A DNA stretch of 64,000 bases from positions 14,373,455 to 14,437,454 of the forward strand of contig OX365948.1 in NCBI GenBank assembly GCA_947247005.1, read 5' to 3'. A program made the position numbers and the translations under genes. Positions within the stretch are counted from its first letter, which is position 1. Each line of letters begins with the position of its first letter. This DNA comes from Spisula solida. Lineage: Eukaryota; Mollusca; Bivalvia; Venerida; Mactridae. This document shows positions 21,601 through 31,905 of the stretch, in pieces. Under the pieces are notes generated by a model that worked only from the letters and a program-made list of their open reading frames with translations, had not been told where the DNA came from and did not search any database.

Positions 21601-22109
21601 CAAGTGGATTATAAAAAGATACTCATAACAAAAACACACAACATCTAAAACATTTCTACACTTTGCCGGATGACAGTGGGGAAATGCCGAGAAACTCACA
21701 ATCATAATCACAATAAGCGTATTCTGGTTAGGGGTAGAAAAGTCAATAATAACGAACGCATTAGACAACTTGGCTATCGCAACAACCCATACAAACTATC
21801 TGTACGAGGCAACTTTTTTAAGACCCCCACACGGCATTTAAGGCGCAGTTGGGAAAGAAAAACATTAATTTGATTGTAAAGTGCAATTCGAACCTAAATA
21901 CTGTACCGTGTCAGCGTTTGGTAAAAGATGAGAGACGAATGTAACCGTTGCTTCCACCGGATGATAGAAAGCTTTCGAAATACATTGTAACTACTAAAAC
22001 ATAATGGTAATCTATTCATTAAAATGTATGAACACAGTAACAATTTATGTGAAACTTTGTGACAAGCTCAAGTATTATACAATATTTTAAAAGTTTGTCT
22101 TTTAGTATA

Positions 22110-22650
22110 CGAGGGTCATTCAATATATTTCAATAACATCAAAATGTCTATTCCTTTACGCACGGAAATTCATACGATTATTGAATTGTACATCGGGTTT
22201 GGAAAAACACAGCAGACACGTGTACAAGAGCTGCTCGAAATGTGCGAGGTGTTTTCATGTTTATATACAACCATTATGCCAAGCCTTAATCCTTAACGTA
22301 GACTATATAAGATATTGTGGAAGATATGTTAAATCATATACAATTTGAATGTTTATGTTTATTTCTATGTTAATAACATAATTTCATTTCGGGCTACCAT
22401 TTGAGAATCAGCAAAACGTCAATAACGTCGCTGACGTCAGATAATACATTACGGTGTGTGGTGGTACCCGTATGGGGAAATTTATATTTTAGTCATATTT
22501 TCTTTCAAAATGCGTTGTTTCACGCAATATTTTCAGCACTTGTGTCCATAAGGCTGTAGTTTATCGTGAAACAGTTTGTTTTTCTTTGTGTCATCGGATG
22601 TTAAAATGATTACTAGTAACACAGTATACGAATTTATTGAATGACCCTCG
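22110..22650 (+). mobile_element. Tc1/mariner-like remnant
   Basis: The ends CGAGGGTCATTCAAT and ATTGAATGACCCTCG are inverted repeats flanked by TA on both sides. At 22144 a frame begins MSIPLRTEIHTIIELYIG and continues with GKTQQTRVQELLEMC, similar to the helix-turn-helix start of mariner-type transposases. The rest of the transposase is gone. A longer inverted relative lies at 56684-58307. Confidence 0.75.
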
Positions 22651-22794
22651 TACATGTTGTATATTAACATATTTGATAAGGGAGCTGTACTTGAATTTTG
22701 AATGGAACATTTCTTTTGTTCGAACGCATCTCGCTGTACATCGAACGAGGAGCGGTATTCGAAGGAGATGTATGCTTCATGTATAACGGTCATG

Positions 22795-23190
22795 GCTTAG
22801 TGATAACGCACTGAGCTGTCAATCCAGAGGTCGCGGGTGCAATCCCTGAATTGGAACTGAATATTTCTGAAAATCCATTCGTATTTCCTGCTATATCTGA
22901 CGGTATGGGCTTTATCGATGCTATACTCCAGGTATATTCAAGAGAACCAGGTTGATTATTCGAAATAAGAGCCAGGCGCATTCCTTCAGTGCCTGTATCT
23001 AATGTCTCTCTCTCCATTCGGGGGCTTTCTCTCAGTCAGTCCCTCTCGTCAGATCAAGCTATCATCAGTATCTGCACGGGTATAGGATGCACATGCGATC
23101 TTTTGGCTGCATCACTATGTAAAGTGCCCGAGTGTGATCGTGCGTCGCAAAGAAAATGCGCTATAAAAATATTGTATCAGTCGTATCATA
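22795..23190 (+). mobile_element. SINE (tRNA-derived)
   Basis: The A-box region is ATGGCTTAGTGATAACGCAC at about 22792. The B-box is GGTCGCGGGTGCAATCCCT at about 22830. The 3' part ends GCGTCGCAAAGAAAATGCGC followed by TATAAAAAT, a common SINE tail form. It lies in the centre of the foldback-type element. Confidence 0.7.
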
Positions 23191-23871
23191 TATTATGTCA
23201 ACAGACATTGTAGATGCAGTAAGTGTGAAGCGTGAAAATGTAACAGTACTAAGTTGTAATAAAGTTTCAGCACGTCACGATGAAATCATGATGTGACCAA
23301 GTTACTGCCTAAATTATGTAAGATGCTAACAAGTAAAATATCTGGACCATTTTGACGAATTTTATTCAGTCAGAGAAAGCCAGAAATACCAATGATGATA
23401 CAATGTAGATGCCATTATAAAAACAATATAGGTGACTTTCCTCAAGTTATTATTGCAAAAAGATAAAAGATAATCGGACAGGCTAGGCAGCACTCAACGT
23501 AAACAGTCGGACTGATATCAAGCTAACCGAAAATCATTGTTAGATCTGTCCACAAATTTGGTAATGAAATTCGGTCTGTGACATTATTTACATGAGTACA
23601 TTAATGTCAAATAAGTTCACTACGCCGTCAAGTTATGTTGTTTATCCAAGATTAACAGAAGAAGTTAGGTGCCTGCACGCACAAGTGAGTGAGCTGAGGA
23701 CCCGACTTTTGTACATGTACCAACAAATTTGGATTAAGCATACCTTAGAATGTATATTTAATTTTAAGAATGAATTGTTTCTATGTTGTTTCAACCATAG
23801 GGGTCTATCGATTCCCTGGTCTCTCATCAATTAATATAAATTGCCAATACCTTGTATTACATGTATGTATA

Positions 23872-24734
23872 CACTCAAGGACTTTAAAAACGCCTCGCCT
23901 AATTCAAAGTCCAATATCGCTTAAATTATTTATTTTATTGAAAAAATCAGTATACACATGTACTTATTTATTAAATAATCTAACCTTCGTATAATTCACT
24001 TTAGTTTGTAATAAAATGTTATCACGTTATTTTCTGGGAATACTGCAAGCGCACTTACCCTAGGAAAAAGTGTGGGATTTTTAATACCGGATATGCGTGG
24101 CATTTCTCTTATTGTGCTCATATATGTTAGACAGTGTATGCACACAAATCCGTCGAAAACATGCTTTCTACGCTTGTATTAAAGCATAGCAAGTTTTAAT
24201 AATACTGTTTTATTTCAATGCAACCACCAACTTACCTCATTTCGACTGTTAATGTTTAACATGTTCAAAAGGATAAGATTAGATTTTGAATTTGCCAATA
24301 TTTGTAATAAAACTTAAAACTTGGTGATTTTGAATGCCTGTCTAAATGTTTGGACGTTCTTATGTTATTGACTCTGTTCATGCTCATTTTAAAAATTGAC
24401 ATGTGGTTTTTGTATTTGAACATGCGTTAGATATTATTGTGAACATCTTATAAGTGAGAGGAGGTTTGTTTAAGGACTTCGTAGACGAATGTCATCCCGC
24501 ATTTCAGGATTAATTGCGCCTATAGTCGGTATTGAAAATCCCACACTTTTGCTTAGGGTGAGTGCGCTTGCAGCATTACCAGAAAAAAACGAGACACCAT
24601 TTTATTACAAACTGAACTGATTTAAACATAGGAGAGATCAATTAATACAAATGCAAAATGATTTTGCAATAACTAAATTACTTTAAGCGATATTTGGCTT
24701 TGAATCAGGTGAGGCGTTTTTAAGTCATTGAGTG
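23872..24734. mobile_element. TA-flanked MITE with ~230-bp inverted repeats
   Basis: The left end CACTCAAGGACTTTAAAAAC and the right end, whose complement is CACTCAATGACTTAAAAACG, start long inverted repeats. They run inward through TTTGTAATAAAATG, CTGCAAGCGCACT and AAGTGTGGGATTTT to about 24110 and 24528. TA abuts both ends, fitting a Tc1/mariner-type target. The short loop region has no transposase. Confidence 0.8.
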
Positions 24735-24756
24735 TATTAATGAATGGTGAGTCGAT

Positions 24757-26580
24757 ACAACGACCAATCCCTTAGAATGTGTGGTACCTACCTTGTTAAT
24801 TGAAGAACATGTATTGTGGATTGGTGATGTAACACATGTTGTAGAACATGTATCCTGGTGGATTGGTAATATAACACATGTTGTAGAACATGTATCCTTG
24901 TGGTTTAGTAATATTACACATATTGTAGAACGTGTATCCTGGTGGATTGGTAATATTACACATGTTGTAGAACATGTATCCTGGTGGTTTGGTGATGTAA
25001 CACATGTTGTAAAACGTGTATCCTGGTGGTTTGGTGATGTAACACATGTTGTAGAACATGTATCCTGGTGGTTTGGTGATGTAACACAAAGTCATGTTGT
25101 AGAACGTGTATCCTGGTGGTTTGGTAATATTACACATGTTGTAGAACGTGTATCCTGGTGGTTTGGTGATGTAACACATGGTGTAGAACGTGTATCCTGA
25201 TGGATTTGTAATGTAACACATGGTGTAGAACGTGTATCCTGGTGGATTTGTAATGTAACACATGGTGTAGAACGCGTATCCTGGTGGATTGGCAATGTAA
25301 CACATGGTGTAGAACGCGTATCCTGGTGGATTAGCTGTACATGTTTGTATAACCCATGTATGAGCCCATATATGCTAATGGATTGGACATATATACTGTG
25401 TAGGAACCTACGTATTCAAATGGATTGGACGTATAAACCATGTGGGAACCCACGTATTCTAAGGGATTGGACATATAAACCATGTAGGAACCTATACGTA
25501 TTCTAAGGGATTGGACATATAAACATGTAGGAACTTACGTATTCTAAGGGATTGGACATATAAAACATGTAGGAACCTACGTATTCTAAGGGATTGGACA
25601 TATAAACCATGTAGCAACTTACGTATTCCAAGGGATTGGACATACAAACATGTAGAAACCCACGTATTCTAAGGGATTGGACATATAAAACATGTAGGAA
25701 CCCACGTATTCTAAGGGATTGGACATATAAAACATGTAGAAACCAACGTATTCTAAGGGATTGGACATATAAAACATGTAGAAACCCACGTATTCTAAGG
25801 GATTGGACATATAAAACATGTAGGAACTTACGTATTCTAAGGGATTGGACATATAAACATGTAGGAACTTACGTATTCTAAGGGATTGGACATATAAACC
25901 ATGTTGGAACCTACGTATTCTAAGGGATTGGACATTTAAAACATGTAGGAACCTACGTATTCTAAGGGATTGGACATATAAACATGTAGGAACCGACGTA
26001 TTCTAAGGGATTGGACATATAAACCATGTAGCAACTTAAGTATTCTAAGGGATTGGACATATAAAACATGTAGAAACCAACGTATTCTAAGGGATTGGAC
26101 ATATAAAACATGTAGGAACCGACGTATTCTAAGGGATTGAACATATAAACCATGTAGGAACTTACGTATTCTAAGAGATTGGACATTTAAACCATGTAGG
26201 AACCTACGTATTCTAAGGGATTGGACATGTAAAACATGTAGGAACCCACGTATTCTAAGGGATTGGGCATATACATCATGTAGAAACCCACGTATTCTAA
26301 TGGATTGGGCGTATAAACCACACCGGAACCTACGTATTTTGATGGATTGGACGTACTAACCATGTAGGAACCCACTTATTCTAAGGGATTGGACATACTA
26401 ACCATGTAGGAACCCACTTATTCTAATGGATTGGACGTACTTACCATGTAGGAACCCACTTATTCTAATGGATTGGACGTACTAACCATGTAGGAACCCA
26501 CTTATTCTAAGGGATTGGACGTACTAACCATGTAGGAACCCACTTATTCTAAGGGATTGGGCGTATAAACCATGTACGGA
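24757..26580 (-). repeat. right arm: inverted 42-bp minisatellite with a diverged subfamily
   Basis: From 25370 to 26570 the units read TTCTAAGGGATTGGACATAT with AAACCATGTAGGAACCTACG, the reverse complement of the left-arm unit. From 24800 to 25330 the period is still 42 bp, but the unit is CATGTTGTAGAACATGTATC with CTGGTGGATTGGTAATGTAA. Aligned to the main unit it shares CATGTAT, CT..TGGATTGG and the spacing, so it is a diverged subfamily. One unit in left-arm orientation sits at the inner edge (about 24757). Confidence 0.85.
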
Positions 26581-26874
26581 TATATCACATACAAGTATTG
26601 TAATTGATTGGTACGGATATATTACATATATAGGGCCACATGTATTCTAATGGATTGGTGATATATCACATAAAGGGCATCAAGTATTCTTATAGATTGG
26701 TACGGATGTTGACAAAAATTGTGTGACTAAACGCCAACCTGCTAGTGTTTCGGACCGCAGAAATAATTTTTATATCCGTGTACAACACGGTTGTAAAAAC
26801 TGATTCTAATGGTTTGGAGTTATCGTTTAGATTCTAATGGTTTGAAATTAGCCTTATCCTTGCTGGACGGGAGC

Positions 26875-27448
26875 CAGTCGTTTCGTACACTGTACGTTTC
26901 GTATACTGTAAATTTCAGTTGTTTCGTACACTCTCGATCGGTCGTTTCGTATAATGTTCAACTTTCACAAATTCCAACAGTACTCATAATTTGTACATCT
27001 GATATCTTGAAGATCATACAAATAACGAATATACTAACTAATATACATGTATGTGTACTTGTAGTGTTTGTTCACTAATTAGTTATTTTAAAACTATCAC
27101 ACATGTATGTAGACTAGTAAATAAGGATCAGGAGGAATGCTGAATGTACATTTTCTGTACTTTTAGATTTATCTATAGTTATATTTATTAACAAACTAAC
27201 CCTTGTTTAATTTGTTCAATCAATTTCTATGAATTTTATATATTCAATTAATTAAGACTCGCGAACAACATATCTTATTATCGTACCAAACATACATTAA
27301 TTACAATAAAAGACCACTTATATATACAAATACAATAGAGTGTACGAAACAACCGACGATTTTCAACAGTATACGAAACGACCGATCGAGAGTGTACGAA
27401 ACAACTGAAATTTACAGTATACGAAACGTACAGTGTACGAAACGACTG
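26875..27448. mobile_element. MITE with 77-bp inverted repeats (CAGTCGTTTCGTACAC type)
   Basis: The left end 26875-26951 and the right end 27371-27448 are near-perfect inverse copies, starting CAGTCGTTTCGTACACTGTA. Within each, GTTTCGTACAC or GTTTCGTATA recurs three or four times. CCTGCTGGAC follows the right end (27453), and the related CCTTGCTGGAC precedes the left end (26858). This either marks a target duplication or repeats the target of the adjacent foldback-type element. It is non-coding. Confidence 0.8.
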
Positions 27449-28633
27449 TAATCCTGCTGGACTCTATCATTATGAAGTTTCAATCAATACTGTTCAAGTT
27501 AGGGGCCGGACAAGCATTAAGTTTTATGAAAAAGGGAAATAATTTTAAACTACTAAGTAAGGTAGAGTTGAGGCTTTTCGGCACTAGACTTCTCCTAAAT
27601 GAGATCTATTGACCCATAAAGTTTCTAACCAATATCTCCCATACTGTAGGAGTTATGGCCTGGACAAGAAGTATAACAAGTGAAAGGGGCTATAACTCCC
27701 AAAATATACAATAAAGAGTTGTTCTTGGGCACTGCACTTCCACTCGATGAGATATATTCACCTTTGAAGTTTTAAATCAATATCCAATACTGTATGAGTA
27801 ATGGCCCGGACAAGAATTAAGTATGGAGAAATACAAAGAGAAATAACTCCACAAGTATGCAATAACAAGTTATGGTTCCTGGGTACTGCACTTCCCATAA
27901 AGCAGATGTATTCACCTGTGAAGTTTCAAATTGATATATCTAATACTGTACGAGTTACATCCTCATACATCGGTGGTTAGTCAAGTTTCCAGACTACCGT
28001 GATATCTCAGGTGAAAAATACACTGGTGAACGAGAATGTACGAGTTATTGCCCGGACAAGAAATAAGTATGAAAAATTACAAAAGGGAATTAACTAAAAA
28101 GTATGCAAAGAAGTGACATGGTTCCTGCGCACTGCACTTCCCATAAATGAGGCCTATTCACCTATGAAGTTTCAAATTGATATACCGGTATCTAATACTG
28201 TACGAGTTACATCCTCATACATCGGTGGTTAGTCAAGTTCCCAGACTATCGTGATATCACAGGTAAAGAATACTCTGGTGAACGAGATGTACGAGTTATG
28301 ACCCGGGCAGGAATTATGTATGAAAAATTACAAAAGGGAATTAACTAAATCATATGCAATGGAGAGCTATGGTTCCTGTGCACTGCACTTCCCCTCAAAT
28401 TGATATAAGGGGAGAGCCGTAACCAAGTAAGGGGAGCCGTAACTAAGTTTTGGAACTTGTGGCTCGACCCTTTTACCCATGTATATAAAATGTATTTATA
28501 TATGTATTTGTATGTCAAATTTTGTATATTTTGTGGGTAATAAAATACGTTTAAACTAAATTGATAATACTGTTCAAGTTACGGCCCGGATAAAAGTGTG
28601 ACGGACGGACTAAGTGGCGACTATATATCGCTG
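27449..28633 (+). repeat. right part of the split tandem array (about 150/250-bp units)
   Basis: Recurring blocks are CTGCACTTCCCATAAA, TATGAAGTTTCAA, ACTGTACGAGTTA and CCCGGACAAGAATTAAGTAT. Two units carry an additional ~95-bp block (TCCTCATACATCGGTGGTTA...). It continues the partial unit at 16621-16797. Confidence 0.75.
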
Positions 28634-28877
28634 CTGGCTTAGAATTAGAAAGTTGTAAGCACAAAATCAAAATTTTTAGGAAACAAGAAGAAACTTTCTG
28701 AAAACTTCTCTTTACTTATGGAAAAAACAAGCTTTTTAAATTTCAGTTTGGTCAACATGGCCACTTCCGATGTTCATGAAAATAGGCTATTAAGAAGCAC
28801 CTTGAATTGCAGATCTCAAATATGCATGAGTCTTATAACGTCGTAAGTAGTATTTACGACCTTCTAATTCTTAGCCA
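28634..28877. mobile_element. small MITE
   Basis: CTGGCTTAGAATTAGAAAG at the left and CTTCTAATTCTTAGCCAG at the right are inverted ends 244 bp apart. The flanks share a TATAT motif, but no clean target duplication is visible. Confidence 0.5.
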
Positions 28878-29149
28878 GTGATATATGCACACCCTTTGGG
28901 GTGCATAAGAACAAAGACCTAAATATACATATTTAAGATCTTTGATAATAAGAAACAAGACTGTCTCGACAAGGAACTCTCTCTGGCTATATATTCTTCA
29001 GAAAATCTTCCTTGTTTATAATATTGTTTGCTTATAATAAATAGTTTGTATTATACATGTATATTTTTCTACAAACAGAGACTTCAGTACATGTATCTAA
29101 TGTTCTGCTACAAAGTAGGCCTAAATCTCCTCTTTCTCTTATTTCCCTG

Positions 29150-30665
29150 GTTGAAATGAAAGTACAGGAATCCGCAGCTACAGGCAGAGAAAGCTCGCAA
29201 ACAACGTTTAGCCCACATGATCCCATGCTCGACATTGATATATCTGTAAATGGTGTCAGGAAACTGAACCCTCACAAGGCTGCCGGGCCTGACCAAATAA
29301 AGCCAATCATGCTGAACAATACATGTAGAGAAACTGCCCCTATCATTACAGAAATAGTTAAGAAATCTCTATGTACAGACTAACACCCTCCCAACAAATC
29401 TGGAAAATAGCGAATGTTGCCCCAATATACAAAAAGCCTCCAGATCAGACCCCGCTATAAATTATAGACCTATCTCTCTGACCTCTATCTTGTGCAAAAC
29501 CCAGGAACACAATATCGCATCTAGTACATGTATAACAAAACACTTCACTAAATCAAACATCTTCTACGAACTTCAACATGGTTTTAGAGAAAAGGTCATG
29601 CCAAACACAACTCCTCATGCTCATACATGATATCCTTCATCCAGTAAACCTGAGAAGTCAAGTCGACCTTATACTCCTTAACTTCTCTAGAAAAAGCCTT
29701 TGATATGGTCAACCATGAAAAATTACTGTACACTGTACTAACAACTATTATGGAATCAGGGGAAATACTCTGAGATGGATCAAAGGCATTTTAGATAATG
29801 GAGCACAGTCAGTGGTAGTCAACGGCTCCACATCCAGCACCATACCAGTCTCCTCAGGTGTTCCCCAGGGTTTTGTCCTTGGACCGCTCCTATTTCTCAT
29901 ATATTATAAATGATCTTCCTGAGTCTGTTCAATCGTCTAAAGTGCGTTTCTTTGCTGACGACACAGCTATCCATCTTGCTCTTTCTGTTGCCTGTTGCCT
30001 CTCACTCCAGCTTACTTCAACACGACTTAAACCGACTCCAACAATGGGAAACAAAGTGGTACATGAACTTTGATCACTCAATCAAAATGCCAAGTCATCC
30101 AAATCACCAAAAGAAAAACAGTCATCCCAACACAACATAAACTACATAACATAATCTTAGAATCAGTAGCATCAGCAAAATACCTCAGAATTACAATATC
30201 AAATGACCTCACATGGAACTAACATAAACAACATTCCAAAGTGGAAAGCAAAGCAAACACTAGGAATCCTCAGAAGAAACATAAAAAGACACTAAAAATA
30301 AAATCAACAGCTTACAAAACACTAACTCTTGTTAGGCTTGAGTACAGCTTCACTGTCTGGTCCCCACATACAGCTATCCTTGTGGAACAACTTGAGGCCA
30401 TACAGTGTAGCGCTGCTCTTTGGACCAAGCAACATTACAGTCGTACGTCTAGTGTCACTGACATGCTGACTACCATACATTGGCTCCAGACGCCTTGGCC
30501 TACGACGTATCGACCAACGACTGACTATGCTACACAACATCTTGTATGACCGGGTTGATATCCCACGCCTAAACTGTCTCATCCCTAGCACCCGTTCCTC
30601 ACGCACACCACCCTCTCAGACATTTCAACAAATACATACAAAAACAGGTCGTTACTATAACCCGG
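29150..30665 (+). pseudogene. LINE reverse transcriptase, decayed (CR1/Jockey-like group)
   Basis: Reading across several frames, reverse-transcriptase blocks appear in order: LNPHKAAGPDQIKPIMLN, then NYRPISLTSILCK, a variant of QHGFR, KAFDMVNHEKLL, VSSGVPQGFVLGPLL, and FFADDTAIHLAL with the catalytic FADD box. The thumb and C-terminal end follow. Frameshifts and stops break it at least four times. A piece of the C-terminal end (FLPRTIMRWNSLP) appears at about 31470-31510, after an insertion of about 790 bp. The apurinic endonuclease part is not present upstream, so the copy is 5'-truncated and dead. Confidence 0.85.
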
Positions 30666-30783
30666 AATATGGAACACGGAACAGAATTCATTGCCAAACT
30701 TATCACAATAAACATATTCAGTTCTCGTGTCCGGCATAATTTATGTCATACACAATAATTTTTAATTTGCTTTCTTCTTCGTT

Positions 30784-31026
30784 TTACTGCTGCTGGTAGG
30801 AAACGGTTTCATGTGTTTGTTTTCCAAACAACGTAGCATAACTCATAACTCTTGGGATATAAATTTGAGTAGCTGGGTCTTTCCCACAGTCATAACTATT
30901 GGTTTGCATTGCAACGTTTGAATTAAGTTTGTCTGCCTTCGTTGCAACGAGACTGGCCACTAACATTTCTTCTTGGTGTGGGAGGTCGCTGTACGCTGAA
31001 TTATATATGGTTACATGATTCTCCAT
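30784..31026 (-). pseudogene. Ulp1-like cysteine protease remnant
   Basis: This 80-residue frame contains VTIYNSAYSDLPHQEE and, about 35 residues later, QTNSYDCG. The order 'conserved Asn/Asp-Ser after a hydrophobic strand, then Q-x-N-x-x-DCG' resembles the catalytic end of Ulp1/SENP-type peptidases, which occur in transposon-derived animal proteins. The residues after the cysteine do not keep the family pattern. A neighbouring minus frame (31211-31423) may be a further piece. It is inserted between two parts of the dead LINE. The assignment is tentative. Confidence 0.4.
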
Positions 31027-31445
31027 ACAGTTGATATTATTGACCGTTAGCCAATGGGACCCCCGTCACTAGGTGTACGGTTATTAATTTGTACAAAATG
31101 CTCGAGTCTGTCGTAGTCCGTCAAGTGGGCTAGATGACAGGATTGGAGGTCAGTCAGGTCAGGAAATTGATATTGTAATAAATTAATCGCACTGTCAATA
31201 ATAATATCGTTTAGCCATTGCTTTGATGTGAGAATGTTTTTTCTGAAATATTTAAATCATGACGAAGTTTTTCATTATCAGCAGGTACCCACTCATCTAA
31301 GCTGTACCTAATGTCCTTCTTTAAGCTATTTGGTGTTGATGTTGCAATGTTCTCAAAGGAAATATCTTTTTTGTTGTTGATAAATTGTGATAATATGGTT
31401 TTATCTGCAGAGAGTTCTCTCAATTAATCAGGAAGTTGCTGAACC

Positions 31446-31600
31446 AGCACAAAAACAGACTATTATAAATTCTCCTTCCTCCCTAGAACGATAATGCGCT
31501 GGAACTCCCTACCCCCTGACACCATGGACTTTTCCACACCCGAGTTCAGTACGGCTTCAAGCTGTATATTGAACATGTCGATCTCTCCCTAAATAATACC
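31446..31600 (+). pseudogene. 3' end of the dead LINE
   Basis: In one frame it reads STKTDYYKFSFLPRTIMRWN then SLPPDTMDFSTPEF, the usual C-terminal end of CR1/Jockey-type open reading frames. The short block ACAAAAACAG...TATTATA is also found at about 30637-30660, where the first LINE part stops, so the pieces flank an insertion. Confidence 0.65.
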
Positions 31601-31870
31601 TGTCCTGTTTTTAATCTATGTTTTACCTTTCTTCTTTCTCACATCTTTTTATACTTTTAATTTCTTATCCTTATTAACATTCTATGTCAGTTTGACGCGT
31701 GTCAAGCCCAAGTCCCTTGCAACGGTTTGGCTATCAGGAGGATTATAGATAGGCCTACACTGTAACGAGGAATGTAAGAGGGACGAGGTATGTAAAAACA
31801 TGCTGATTGCGGACCGCAGATAATCATTCTCTGTCGTTGTGTAAGCGAAGGTGTTTCCCTCAGATGCTCG

Positions 31871-31878
31871 TGACGTCA
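31871..31878. promoter_or_regulatory. cAMP-response-element palindrome TGACGTCA in the HDAC1 5' region
   Basis: A perfect consensus CRE lies 28 bp before the HDAC1 start codon, in the promoter or 5' UTR. CRE sites near start sites bind CREB/ATF-type factors in animals; binding here is inference. Confidence 0.5.
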
Positions 31879-31905
31879 TATCATTTGGAGCGAACACAGT
31901 AAACG

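Larger units (their letters stand above)
16798..26857. mobile_element. 10-kb foldback-type element with 42-bp minisatellite arms
   Basis: The left end begins ATAAGGCTAATTTCAAACCA. The right end is its exact inverse, ending TGGTTTGAAATTAGCCTTAT. The inverted match continues for about 75 bp with one or two differences plus an indel (16798-16877 and 26771-26857). Both ends abut CCTTGCTGGACGG (16785-16797 and 26858-26870), a 13-bp direct duplication. Inside, each arm is a long array of 42-bp units, in opposite orientation on the two sides (about 16945-20765 and 24757-26580). The centre (20766-24756) contains SINEs, a mariner-like remnant and a TA-type MITE, and no recognisable transposase. Long inverted termini made of tandem repeats define Foldback/Galileo-like elements. 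The family assignment is by architecture only; a 13-bp duplication is longer than the 7-9 bp known for those groups. Confidence 0.7.

Noticed and set aside
24781..26375. Repeat-encoded frames on both strands in the right arm
   Set aside because: Same cause: 42-bp units without stops. They are counted as repeat, not genes.
16798..26857. CRISPR-like array
   Set aside because: The 42-bp repeats are contiguous, with no unique spacers, and the genome is animal.
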